Assembly (NCBI RefSeq): GCF_001669775.1
Contig: NZ_LXWK01000011.1
Location: 186,001 to 250,000, forward strand
Length of the DNA stretch: 64,000 nt
DNA from: Rheinheimera sp. SA_1
GTDB lineage: Bacteria; Pseudomonadota; Gammaproteobacteria; Enterobacterales; Alteromonadaceae
Reading direction: 5' to 3'
Below are positions 38,584 to 46,737 of this stretch, piece by piece (the stretch's first letter is position 1; every line of letters begins with the position of its first letter). Below the pieces are notes generated by a model. That model ran no database searches. It saw only the letters and a program-made list of their open reading frames with translations, and had not been told where the DNA came from. The translations under genes were made by a program, and so were the position numbers.

Positions 38584-39879
38584 TTATAAACCAAAGACTG
38601 ATGGCAACCATTCACTAATTGCCGGAATGTAGGTGACCAGCATCAGCACCACAAACATCGCGGCGTACATTGGCAATAAGGGTTTGAGCAGCTGTTCCAG
38701 CCTGACTTTGGCGATGGCACAAGCGACAAAGAGCACACTACCGACCGGCGGCGACACCAGTCCTATCGACAGGTTTAAAATCATCATGATGCCAAAATGC
38801 AGTGGCGACATGCCCAGTTCTACCGCCACCGGCAGGAAAATCGGCGTAAAGATTAACACCGCCGGCGTCATGTCCATAAAGGCACCAACCATCAGTAAGA
38901 TGATATTAATCAATAATAAAATCAGAATTGGATTGTCGCTTAAGGTCAATAACCCCTGACTGACCGTTTGTGGGATATTCTCATAGGATAAAATCCACGA
39001 CATCGCCGCCGAAGTGGCAATGAGCGCCAGAACTATCGCGGTGGTTTCGGTCGATTTTAATAGAATATTCCCAAGTTCCGACACTTTGACTTCGCGGTAC
39101 ACCACTACAGCCAACACAAAGGAATACACCACCGCAATGGCGCCCGCTTCGGTTGCGGTAAATGCGCCGCTGATAATGCCGCCAATCACCAGAAAAATCA
39201 TAAACAAGCTTGGAATTGCCGCCGCCACTTTTTGCGCCACCAATTTTAACGGTAACCGCGCGCCGGTCGGGTAACCTTTGACTTTGGCATAACCAGCACA
39301 GACGATCATCAACGCGATACCTAATAAAATCCCCGGTAAATAACCGGCAACAAACAAGGCAGCAATCGACACCCCACCGCTGGCGATGGCGTACACAATC
39401 ATAATATTCGACGGTGGGATCAACATACCAGTGGTGGCGGCAGCCGCTGTTACTGCCGCACTATAGCTGTCGTCATAACCTTGTTTTTTCATTTCCGGCA
39501 GCATAAAACTACCAATCGCCGAAGTTGCCGCCACAGCTGAACCAGAAATTGCGCCAAACAACATACAGGACATCACGTTCACCAGCGCCAGACCGCCTGG
39601 CAGCGCGCCAACCAGCGCCATCGCACATTCAATCAATCGTTTGGCGATGCCGCCGCGCCCCATCAACAACCCCGATAGCACAAAAAACGGGATCGCCAGT
39701 AAGGCAAAACTGTTCAGGCCACCCGCCATCCGCTGCGCCAATGTGGTCAGCGCCGGTAATAAATCCATACTGAGCAACATGGTGGCCAGCGTGGCCAAGC
39801 CAATACAAAATGAAATAGGTACGTTGAGCATCAACAGTGCAAAAAATACCAGCAGTAATACCAGTGCCGATAATTCCAT
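38584..39879 (-). CDS. TRAP transporter large permease (DctM type)
   Basis: A 431-residue integral membrane protein with about 12 hydrophobic helices, the main permease of a tripartite Na+-coupled sugar acid transporter. Family features include the start LVLLLVFFALLMLNVPISFCIG, the conserved loop IGSFMLPEMKKQGYDDSYSAAVTAAAATTGMLIPPSN and the second repeat GAFMDMTPAVLIFTPIFLPV. It starts one base after the DctQ stop, so the genes are coupled. Context points to galacturonate or unsaturated digalacturonate as substrate. Confidence 0.94.
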   Translation of the reverse strand: MELSALVLLLVFFALLMLNVPISFCIGLATLATMLLSMDLLPALTTLAQRMAGGLNSFALLAIPFFVLSGLLMGRGGIAKRLIECAMALVGALPGGLALVNVMSCMLFGAISGSAVAATSAIGSFMLPEMKKQGYDDSYSAAVTAAAATTGMLIPPSNIMIVYAIASGGVSIAALFVAGYLPGILLGIALMIVCAGYAKVKGYPTGARLPLKLVAQKVAAAIPSLFMIFLVIGGIISGAFTATEAGAIAVVYSFVLAVVVYREVKVSELGNILLKSTETTAIVLALIATSAAMSWILSYENIPQTVSQGLLTLSDNPILILLLINIILLMVGAFMDMTPAVLIFTPIFLPVAVELGMSPLHFGIMMILNLSIGLVSPPVGSVLFVACAIAKVRLEQLLKPLLPMYAAMFVVLMLVTYIPAISEWLPSVFGL

Positions 39880-39880
39880 C

Positions 39881-40378
39881 TTAACAATCCTCCGCCGGGG
39901 TCAGCTCAATCTTCTGCCACAGACAGCGCAGCTGACACAGGCCATAAAAAGCAATCAATAAACCACTTAAGGGCAAGGCCAGATAAATCCAGCTGACCCG
40001 AATGCCAAGCGCTGCCGACATCTGATCCAGCTGATACGTCAGCAGCACCAGCTGTCCGCCGCCGACGACCATCGCCGCCAGCGCAAACATCACCACAGCT
40101 GCAGTTAATACCAGTGCGACCCGCTGCTGCCAAATCGCCGGCATTTTGCGGGTTAAAATATCCAGTCCCAAATGCTGCCCGGTGCGATACGCAAAAGCGG
40201 CGCCGAGCATGCCAATCCACAACAACAGACAGCGGGCAATTTCTTCAGTCATTGAACTGGGTTCCCCCAGCACAAAACGTGACAACACTTGCCAGCACAC
40301 CACCAACACAATCGATGCCATCAGCACCATCAGAGTGCGACGTAAAATTTGGTCGACCCAAAACACTGTCTTATTCAT
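39881..40378 (-). CDS. TRAP transporter small permease (DctQ type)
   Basis: A 165-residue membrane protein with four helices, the small permease subunit. The pattern VLVVCWQVLSRFVLGEPSSMTEEIARCLLLWIGMLGAAFAYRTGQHLGLD is the family signature (about residues 24-75). I chose the ATG at 40378 with GGAGG five bases upstream. It overlaps the end of the dctP gene by eight bases and is followed directly by dctM. Confidence 0.92.
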   Translation of the reverse strand: MNKTVFWVDQILRRTLMVLMASIVLVVCWQVLSRFVLGEPSSMTEEIARCLLLWIGMLGAAFAYRTGQHLGLDILTRKMPAIWQQRVALVLTAAVVMFALAAMVVGGGQLVLLTYQLDQMSAALGIRVSWIYLALPLSGLLIAFYGLCQLRCLWQKIELTPAEDC

Positions 40379-41426
40379 GCGAACCTCCGGTTGCTGGAAC
40401 TGGGATTGATGTAGCAACAGGCTCGATGCTCACCGCAGTAATTTTGTTGACCAAATCACCCACAGCTGTGCCTTGTTGCGCCCGTAGTAACGGCTGCACG
40501 GCCTGTACAAAGGGCGTTTTATCCGGATAAATCACTTCTACACCATGGGCTTTGACTTTGGCCAGCGCATCATCACTGGCTTCTTGCCATAGTGTTTTCT
40601 GATACACCACCGAATCGGCCATTGCTTGCTCTAACCAGCCTTGTTGCTCCGGCGTCAGTTGGTTCCAGATATGCAGACTCATCAGGATCATGTCCGGCAC
40701 CATGCTGTGTTCATCCAGAATGTAATATTTCGACAATTCGTAATGCCGGGACAGGTAAAAACTCGGTGGGTTGTTTTCGGCACCATCCACCACGCCTTGT
40801 TGTAGCGCGGTGTACAGTTCGCCCCAGTCAACCGGTGTCGCCGCGCCGCCAAGCGCTTGCACCATTTCGACCGAAGTCTGGCTATTTGGGACCCGGAATT
40901 TCTGCCCGGCTAAATCGGCCGGGCTATGTAATGCTTTGTTGGTGGTATAAAAACTGCGGGCACCGGCGTCGTAATAGCCCAAGCCTTTTAACCGCACCGG
41001 TTCCAGCGCCGCCAGCAAACTTTGGCCAATCTCACCTTCCAGCACTGCCCACAAATGCGCAGAATCCCGAAAGACATAAGGCAAACTGAACACTTTCATC
41101 ACCGGCACAAAACCTTCCAGTGGTGCCGCCGACACTTTGGTCAGCGCCAGACTGCCAATTTGCAGCAGCTCAATCAGCTCGCGCTCGGAACCCAGCTGAC
41201 CACCGCTGTAGATCTGGATTTTCATGCTGCCGTTGGAATAAAACGCCATGCGCTCGGCCATTTTCACCATGGCTTTATGCACCACATGTTCCTGATCCAG
41301 CGTGTGCGCCATGCGTAAAGTGACAACGTCCTGCTGCTTAGTGCAGCTGCCGAGCAGCCACAAGGTACTGACAAACAGCAACAGCCAGCGCTTGGTACGC
41401 AGCTGTCGCCCGGGGAAAGTATTCAT
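40371..41426 (-). CDS. TRAP transporter substrate-binding protein (DctP type)
   Basis: A 351-residue binding protein that delivers the substrate to DctQM in the periplasm. The N terminus carries a lipobox LLGSC near residue 28, so it may be a lipoprotein, which is unusual for DctP. The fold marks are LRMAHTLDQEHVVHKAMVKMAE, SGGQLGSERELIELLQIG, FRVPNSQTSVEMVQALGGAATPVDWGELYTALQQGVVDGAENNPPSFYLS, including the conserved Arg that binds the carboxylate. It matches the uronate-binding branch in size and motif order. First gene of dctP-dctQ-dctM. Confidence 0.93.
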   Translation of the reverse strand: MNTFPGRQLRTKRWLLLFVSTLWLLGSCTKQQDVVTLRMAHTLDQEHVVHKAMVKMAERMAFYSNGSMKIQIYSGGQLGSERELIELLQIGSLALTKVSAAPLEGFVPVMKVFSLPYVFRDSAHLWAVLEGEIGQSLLAALEPVRLKGLGYYDAGARSFYTTNKALHSPADLAGQKFRVPNSQTSVEMVQALGGAATPVDWGELYTALQQGVVDGAENNPPSFYLSRHYELSKYYILDEHSMVPDMILMSLHIWNQLTPEQQGWLEQAMADSVVYQKTLWQEASDDALAKVKAHGVEVIYPDKTPFVQAVQPLLRAQQGTAVGDLVNKITAVSIEPVATSIPVPATGGSHE

Positions 41427-41606
41427 GTTGTTATGCCCTGTTGTGTTTTATTTTTATGCTGTTTTACTTTTTTTACTTTATTTACTGCTACCGCGTACCG
41501 CGCTGATGGTTTTATTCTGCTGCCGCATGACGCTTTGTGTGCCGACCGCGCAAACAGCAGGCATCACAGCTTCAGTTTTTTAATCGTCAGCTTTTTTGTG
41601 TCAGTC

Positions 41607-42452
41607 CTAGCGCAAACTACTGGCCGGAAATTTGTCCATATCGTGGTAATCAAGGTTTTCGCCGGCCATGCCCCAGATAAAGGCATAGTTGCTGGTGCCA
41701 CAACCGCTGTGAATTGACCAGGGTGGTGACACCACGGCTTGTTCACTGCCAACCCAGATGTGCCGTGTTTGTTGCGGTTCGCCCATAAAATGACAAACCT
41801 GCTGATCGGCGCCTAAATCAAAATAGAAATAGGCTTCCATCCGCCGGTCATGCTGATGCGCTGGCATGGTGTTCCAGACGCTGCCCGGTTTCAGTACCGT
41901 TAAGCCCATTTGTAACTGACAGGTTTGCACCACATCGCGGATCATTAACTGATAAATATCACGATGGTTACTGGTTTCCAGTGCGCCCATATGCAGCACG
42001 TTACATTGCGCCATGGTGATATGGGCGTTTGGGTAATTGCGATGCGCCGGAGTGGAATTTAAGTAAAACTTCGCCGGTGTGGTGGCATTGTCGCTATGAA
42101 AACTAACCTCGCGTGCGCCCATGCCAACATACAAAGCTTCTTTATTATCAAGCGGGTAGCTGACACCATCGACCAACACCACACCTTTACCACCAATGTT
42201 GATCACGCCGAGTTCACGCCGTTCTAAAAAATACGCCGCCTTCAGTGCATCAACTGTTGCTAACACCACCGGGCCTTTGACAGGCACCGCACTGCCAACC
42301 AGCATCCGCTCGTAATGGGTGTAATTGAGCACCAGCACATCCGGCTGCATCAGGTTATCCAGCAGAAAATGTTGGCGCAGTTCGTCGGTATCATAGTGGC
42401 GGACGTCATCCGGATGCGTGGCGTAGCGGTTGGTGAAAATGGGTGTACTCAT
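41607..42452 (-). CDS. kduI: 5-keto-4-deoxyuronate isomerase KduI
   Basis: A 281-residue cupin enzyme that turns 5-keto-4-deoxyuronate (from unsaturated galacturonate) into 2,5-diketo-3-deoxygluconate. Family features are RYATHPDDVRHYDTDELRQHF, INIGGKGVVLVDG, the zinc-binding cluster TMPAHQHDRRMEAYFYFDL, and SPPWSIHSGCGTSNYAFIWGMAGEN at the end. Length is normal. It is downstream of kduD on the same strand with about 90 bp between. Confidence 0.97.
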   Translation of the reverse strand: MSTPIFTNRYATHPDDVRHYDTDELRQHFLLDNLMQPDVLVLNYTHYERMLVGSAVPVKGPVVLATVDALKAAYFLERRELGVINIGGKGVVLVDGVSYPLDNKEALYVGMGAREVSFHSDNATTPAKFYLNSTPAHRNYPNAHITMAQCNVLHMGALETSNHRDIYQLMIRDVVQTCQLQMGLTVLKPGSVWNTMPAHQHDRRMEAYFYFDLGADQQVCHFMGEPQQTRHIWVGSEQAVVSPPWSIHSGCGTSNYAFIWGMAGENLDYHDMDKFPASSLR

Positions 42453-42543
42453 GGTTTGCTCCTAAAATCGGGTGGAAGCTGCCGCAATCGCGACAGCCAA
42501 AATTTGTCTACAGACCGAAAAGCCTGAATCCATCTGCCTGTGC

Positions 42544-43314
42544 TTAACGCGCCAGCCAGCCGCCATCAACCGCCAACACGTGGCCATTGACATAATTGCT
42601 GGCACGACTTGCCAAAAACACCACAGCGCCGGTTAGATCTTCCGGTTCACCCCAGCGTCCAGCCGGCAAACGCGCCAGAATTTGCGCGTTACGCTCCGGG
42701 TTTTGCTGCAGCGCAAAAGTGTTGTCGGTTTTAAAATAACCCGGCGCAATGGCGTTGACGTTCAGGCCAAACTGCGCCCATTCGTTGGCGAGTGCTTTGG
42801 TTAAACCGGCAATCGCGTGTTTACTGGCGGTATAAGCTGGCACCGTGATGCCACCGCTGTAACTGAGCATTGAAGCAATATTAATAACCTTGCCCTGACC
42901 GCGTTTGATCATGCCCTCGCCGACCAGCTGACAAAGTAGAAATGCCGCATCGAGGTTGACTGCCAAATTCTGCCGCCATTGCTGCATCGGGAATTCCACT
43001 GCTGGTGCGCGAAAAATAGTGCCGCCGCAGTTCACCAGAATATCGACCTGGCCTTGCCATTCAATGGCAGCAGCCGCCAGTGCACGTACTGAGGCTTCAT
43101 CAGCTAAATCAGCAGCCACTGCGATAGCTTCGCCACCTTGCGCCTGAATGGCCGCGACTGTATCAGCAGCACCTTCCACAGTAGAGCTGGAACAAATCAC
43201 GCGCGCGCCACTGCTCGCCAGAGCAAACGCAATCGCTTTACCCAAACCACGGCTGGCGCCTGTCACCAGTGCTGTTTGGCCATCAAGCCTGAATAAAGCA
43301 GAAATATCAGTCAT
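42544..43314 (-). CDS. kduD: 2-dehydro-3-deoxy-D-gluconate 5-dehydrogenase KduD
   Basis: A 256-residue short-chain dehydrogenase that reduces 2,5-diketo-3-deoxygluconate to KDG. The NAD(P) site is VTGASRGLGKAIA and the catalytic triad appears as Ser in SMLSYSGG, then YTASKHAIAGLTKALANEWAQ with Tyr and Lys. The later GYFKTDNTFALQQNPER and GRWGEPEDLTGAVVFLASRASNYVNGHVLAVDGGW are typical of KduD. It is divergent from TonB receptor B. Confidence 0.93.
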   Translation of the reverse strand: MTDISALFRLDGQTALVTGASRGLGKAIAFALASSGARVICSSSTVEGAADTVAAIQAQGGEAIAVAADLADEASVRALAAAAIEWQGQVDILVNCGGTIFRAPAVEFPMQQWRQNLAVNLDAAFLLCQLVGEGMIKRGQGKVINIASMLSYSGGITVPAYTASKHAIAGLTKALANEWAQFGLNVNAIAPGYFKTDNTFALQQNPERNAQILARLPAGRWGEPEDLTGAVVFLASRASNYVNGHVLAVDGGWLAR

Positions 43315-43712
43315 GGGTTAAAACTCCTTGCTGTAGATTTATGGCCAGTCGCAACACCTGAGAGCCGCTGGCGTCAATCGCCGTGAAGGTCAGCAACACT
43401 TTGCACCATATATGAAACAAAGTCCGACTTTATTCAGGGCTCAAAAAACATTTAAAACAATTAAATTCAATGCGTTACAAGTATTATGTCGCTAAAAGCT
43501 GCCATGTTTACTGATTTATTTTTGTTCGGTATTTGACAGTATGAATTCGTTGGTGTTAGCTTTTTGCCATCGGTGGCACAAAATAGCAAGCATTTTTTGC
43601 CACCGGTAGACAAAAATCAACAGGGAGCCGCCAGCAGGTGTCTTCCAGCAAAAAAATGTCGCAGGCATGTACCTTGAGCGACACCGAATATAGACAGGAC
43701 GAGGAAGGCATT
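43315..43712. other. Divergent regulatory region between kduD and TonB receptor B
   Basis: This 398-bp gap holds the operator pair at 43565-43611 and the ribosome site GAGGAAGG before 43713. A GTG at 43638 opens the frame earlier but adds a hydrophilic stretch before the signal peptide that is unlikely to be translated. No other gene is visible. Confidence 0.6.
43565..43611. promoter_or_regulatory. Paired LacI-type operators before TonB receptor B
   Basis: TGCCATCGGTGGCA at 43565-43578 (one mismatch) and TGCCACCGGTAGAC at 43598-43611 (three mismatches). Centres are 33 bp apart, the same as before GH28, and lie about 142 and 109 bp upstream of the receptor start. Confidence 0.7.
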
Positions 43713-46508
43713 ATGGCTGTTCAACGCTCACAATTTCGCCCCAATAAACTGGTTTCAGCCATGCTGCTGGCCGGTTTTACTTTTGGTTTCACCCCACAAC
43801 TGCTGGCACAACAAACACCGGCATCAGATGCCAAAGCGGCTGAAAAAGATATCGAAGTGATCCAGGTCACGGGCAGCTTCCGCGACAGTTTAAGCAACGC
43901 GCTGAACCAAAAACGTCAGGCCGACAGTGCCGTTGATTCCATCCTGGCTGAAGATATCGCCGACTTTCCTGATTTAAACTTAGCAGAATCGCTGCAACGT
44001 ATTCCTGGCGTGGCGATTACCCGCGCCGCCGGTGAAGGCCGGCAAATTTCAGTTCGCGGCTTAGGCCCGGATTTCACCCGTGTCCGGATTAACGGCATGG
44101 AAGCAATTTCAACCAGCGGCGGTACTGACCAGATCGGTGGTGCCAACCGTGGTCGTGGTTTTGACTTTAATACGTTCTCGTCAGATTTATTCAGCTCGCT
44201 CACCGTGCGCAAAACCGCCAGCGCCGATATTGAAGAAGGTTCGTTAGGTGCAACTGTTGACCTGCGTGCTGCGCGCCCTTTTGACTATGATGGTTTCACT
44301 TTTGCAGCTTCTGGCCAACTCGGTTACAACGATTTATCGGAAAAATCTGATCCTAAAACATCGTTTTTAGTCAGTAACATTTTCGCCGATGGCAAATTAG
44401 GTGCTTTGTTTTCAGCTTCTTATTCTGAACGCAGCTTAAAAGATCAAGGTTCAAGTACTGTCCGTTGGGGCAACGCCAACGACTTCGGTCGTTACAAAGG
44501 CAGCACAACTGCCACTGAGCTTAACGCCATCAATAATTCATTCCGGCCACGGCTGCCACGTTACGATTCGTACACCCATGAAATGGAACGTTTGGGTTTA
44601 AGCGCGGCGCTGCAGTACAAGCCAAACGACGACACCAAATTTGATTTAGATGTGCTGTATGCCAATACCGACGCTACCCGTAACGAAATTTTTATGCAGG
44701 GTATTTTAAACGCCGGTGGTAACCGTCCAACCACAGCAACAGCGGGCAATGGCATCAGCGGTGGTATGAATGTGGTGGATTATTTCATCGATGATACCAA
44801 CACCATGACCTACGGCAGTTTCGAAAATGCCACCATCCGCTCAGAAAACCGTTTTGATGAGCTAGGTACCGATTTCTCCCAAATTACCTTACACGGTAGT
44901 CATCATCTGAATGATAACTGGAAGCTTGATGGCATGATCGGCACCACCACGTCTAAATTCGACAACCCGGTGCAAACGACCTTGGTGATGGAAAAAACCG
45001 GCACTACCTTCAGCTACGACTACCGCGGTGCTGCGCGCGACAACCCCATTCTGACCTTTGGCAACAGCGTGTTTGACCCAACCGGCTGGACGTCGAACAG
45101 CGTGCGGTTACGTCCGCTGGGCGCTGAAAACGGCTTTGATACCGCAGAGCTGAATTTAGCCTGGACCCTGAACGATTACATCACCTTAAAAAGCGGCGTA
45201 CATTACAAAAAATTCAGCTTCGAAACTTATGAAGCGCGTCGTCTGACTGAAAACGGTGCTGGCATCGTCTACACACCAGACATGATTGCAACCTATAACT
45301 CTGGCCTGGGTCCGAATCCAAACTGGTTGATCCCAGACTTTGCAGCCATTGACGCTAAATATGGGCTGTACAGCAATACTGGCGCCTTTTTAGTCAGTAA
45401 AGATTTCCGTCGTCCGGACAACTATTCGGCCGAAGAAACCACCAACGGCGCATACCTGATGGCGTCATTTAACACTGAAGTAAAAGATGCGCCGCTGTGG
45501 GGTAATGCCGGGGTACGGCATGTCAAAACTGACCAAAGTTCAACAGCTTTTGCCACAGTTGGTGGTGCAGCGCAGCAACTGACCGCTGAGCACGATTACA
45601 ATGAAGTATTGCCTTCGCTGAACTTAAACTACGAGCCGTTTGAAGATGTGGTGCTGCGTTTTGGTTTTGCTGAAGTGATGGCGCGTGCCGGTTTAGGCTC
45701 GATTCGTCCGGACGTTTCAGTGTCAGTATCAGGCGGCAGCCGCTCAGTTTCTGGGGGTAACCCGCAGCTGGAACCAACTAAAGCCAAAACTTACGATTTA
45801 GGTCTGGAATTTTATTTCAGCGACGAAGCGATGTTAGGCCTGGCACTGTTCCAAAAAGATATCGACAGCCACGTGCAATCATTGCGTGAAACCAAACCAT
45901 TCACCGCGACCGGTTTACCTATTCAGGCAGCGATTGATGCTTGTACTGCAGGTCCTGGTTATGGCGGCAATTCTGGTTGTGACGAAAACGTCGACTGGCA
46001 AATCACTACCCCGCTCAATGGCCCTGGCGGCGACTTAAAAGGTTTTGAAGTCAGCTTCCAGATGCCGTTCACTGCCTTACCTGAGTTCTGGAACCGCTTT
46101 GGTTTTATCGGTAACTACACCGATGTAAAAGCGGAAATGGATTACATTAACGTCGCTGGCGTGGTGCAAGCAACCCGTGATTTACAAGGGTTAAGCCGCA
46201 GCACCACCGCAGCAACTTTGTACTACGAGCACGAAAAACTGAACGCACGGGTCAGCATGGCCAAACGTGATCGCTACCTGACTACAGCCATCGGTCGTGA
46301 CGGCAACGACATGGAAGGCACCAATGCCACCACCAATATCGATGCTTCTGTGTCCTATGCCTTCACTGACCAATGGAAACTGACTTTTGAAGCGCTGAAC
46401 CTGACTGATGAAGTGGATGATCAATGGGTCGATGATGCCGGTAACCGCCTGACTTATTACCATGAAACCGGTCGGCAGTATTATCTAGGAGTGCAGTACA
46501 AATACTGA
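43713..46508 (+). CDS. TonB-dependent receptor (pectin oligomer uptake, copy B)
   Basis: An outer-membrane receptor of 931 residues of the Xanthomonas/Caulobacter type. The signal peptide ends near residue 33 (LLAQQT). The plug contains VIQVTGSFRDSLSNALNQKRQA, EDIADFPDLNLAESLQRIPGVAI and GRQISVRGLGPDFTRVRINGM. The barrel ends in QYYLGVQYKY. The ATG at 43713 has GAGGAAGG four bases upstream. It has two LacI-type operators upstream, an ERIC-type element and terminator downstream, and the GH105, CE8 and CE12 genes following. Likely cargo is a pectin or rhamnogalacturonan fragment. Confidence 0.92.
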   Translation: MAVQRSQFRPNKLVSAMLLAGFTFGFTPQLLAQQTPASDAKAAEKDIEVIQVTGSFRDSLSNALNQKRQADSAVDSILAEDIADFPDLNLAESLQRIPGVAITRAAGEGRQISVRGLGPDFTRVRINGMEAISTSGGTDQIGGANRGRGFDFNTFSSDLFSSLTVRKTASADIEEGSLGATVDLRAARPFDYDGFTFAASGQLGYNDLSEKSDPKTSFLVSNIFADGKLGALFSASYSERSLKDQGSSTVRWGNANDFGRYKGSTTATELNAINNSFRPRLPRYDSYTHEMERLGLSAALQYKPNDDTKFDLDVLYANTDATRNEIFMQGILNAGGNRPTTATAGNGISGGMNVVDYFIDDTNTMTYGSFENATIRSENRFDELGTDFSQITLHGSHHLNDNWKLDGMIGTTTSKFDNPVQTTLVMEKTGTTFSYDYRGAARDNPILTFGNSVFDPTGWTSNSVRLRPLGAENGFDTAELNLAWTLNDYITLKSGVHYKKFSFETYEARRLTENGAGIVYTPDMIATYNSGLGPNPNWLIPDFAAIDAKYGLYSNTGAFLVSKDFRRPDNYSAEETTNGAYLMASFNTEVKDAPLWGNAGVRHVKTDQSSTAFATVGGAAQQLTAEHDYNEVLPSLNLNYEPFEDVVLRFGFAEVMARAGLGSIRPDVSVSVSGGSRSVSGGNPQLEPTKAKTYDLGLEFYFSDEAMLGLALFQKDIDSHVQSLRETKPFTATGLPIQAAIDACTAGPGYGGNSGCDENVDWQITTPLNGPGGDLKGFEVSFQMPFTALPEFWNRFGFIGNYTDVKAEMDYINVAGVVQATRDLQGLSRSTTAATLYYEHEKLNARVSMAKRDRYLTTAIGRDGNDMEGTNATTNIDASVSYAFTDQWKLTFEALNLTDEVDDQWVDDAGNRLTYYHETGRQYYLGVQYKY

Positions 46509-46666
46509 TATCCCCGTCATCTTTGACGAGCTGGGGTTGTTGGCCGCCTTCGTTCACTGGTGCGCCAGCCCGGTCCAATCGCATAGTTCACTATGCTCTG
46601 GATCGGACTGGCGTACCAGATTCACTTAGTTGCCGCCTACCCAGCTCGTCAATGATTTAGGGGATA
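46509..46666 (-). repeat. ERIC-type palindromic element, copy 3, long form
   Basis: A 158-bp member with a longer central stem. It starts one base after the stop of TonB receptor B. The outer stem TTGACGAGCTGGG pairs perfectly with CCCAGCTCGTCAA, with a sequence unlike that of copies 1, 2 and 4. The centre CGCATAG-TTCA-CTATGC is set in a long CTGG-rich stem. Ends are ATATCCCC and GGGGATA. Confidence 0.8.
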
Positions 46667-46685
46667 CTTTATCTATAGATAAGAG

Positions 46686-46714
46686 GTCAGCCTGTTTAGG
46701 CTGACTTTGTTTTT
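46686..46714 (+). terminator. Terminator after TonB receptor B
   Basis: GTCAGCC-TGTTTA-GGCTGAC followed by TTTGTTTTT. It lies after the ERIC-type element and 24 bp before the GH105 gene start, so GH105 would be partly insulated from the receptor transcript. Confidence 0.75.
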
Positions 46715-46737
46715 GAACGATAGATCAGGGGCTTTTT

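Noticed and set aside
43315-43637. KdgR-type boxes near kduD and TonB receptor B
   Set aside because: AAACA/TGTTT stretches were seen but not in the full palindrome, so the match is too weak.
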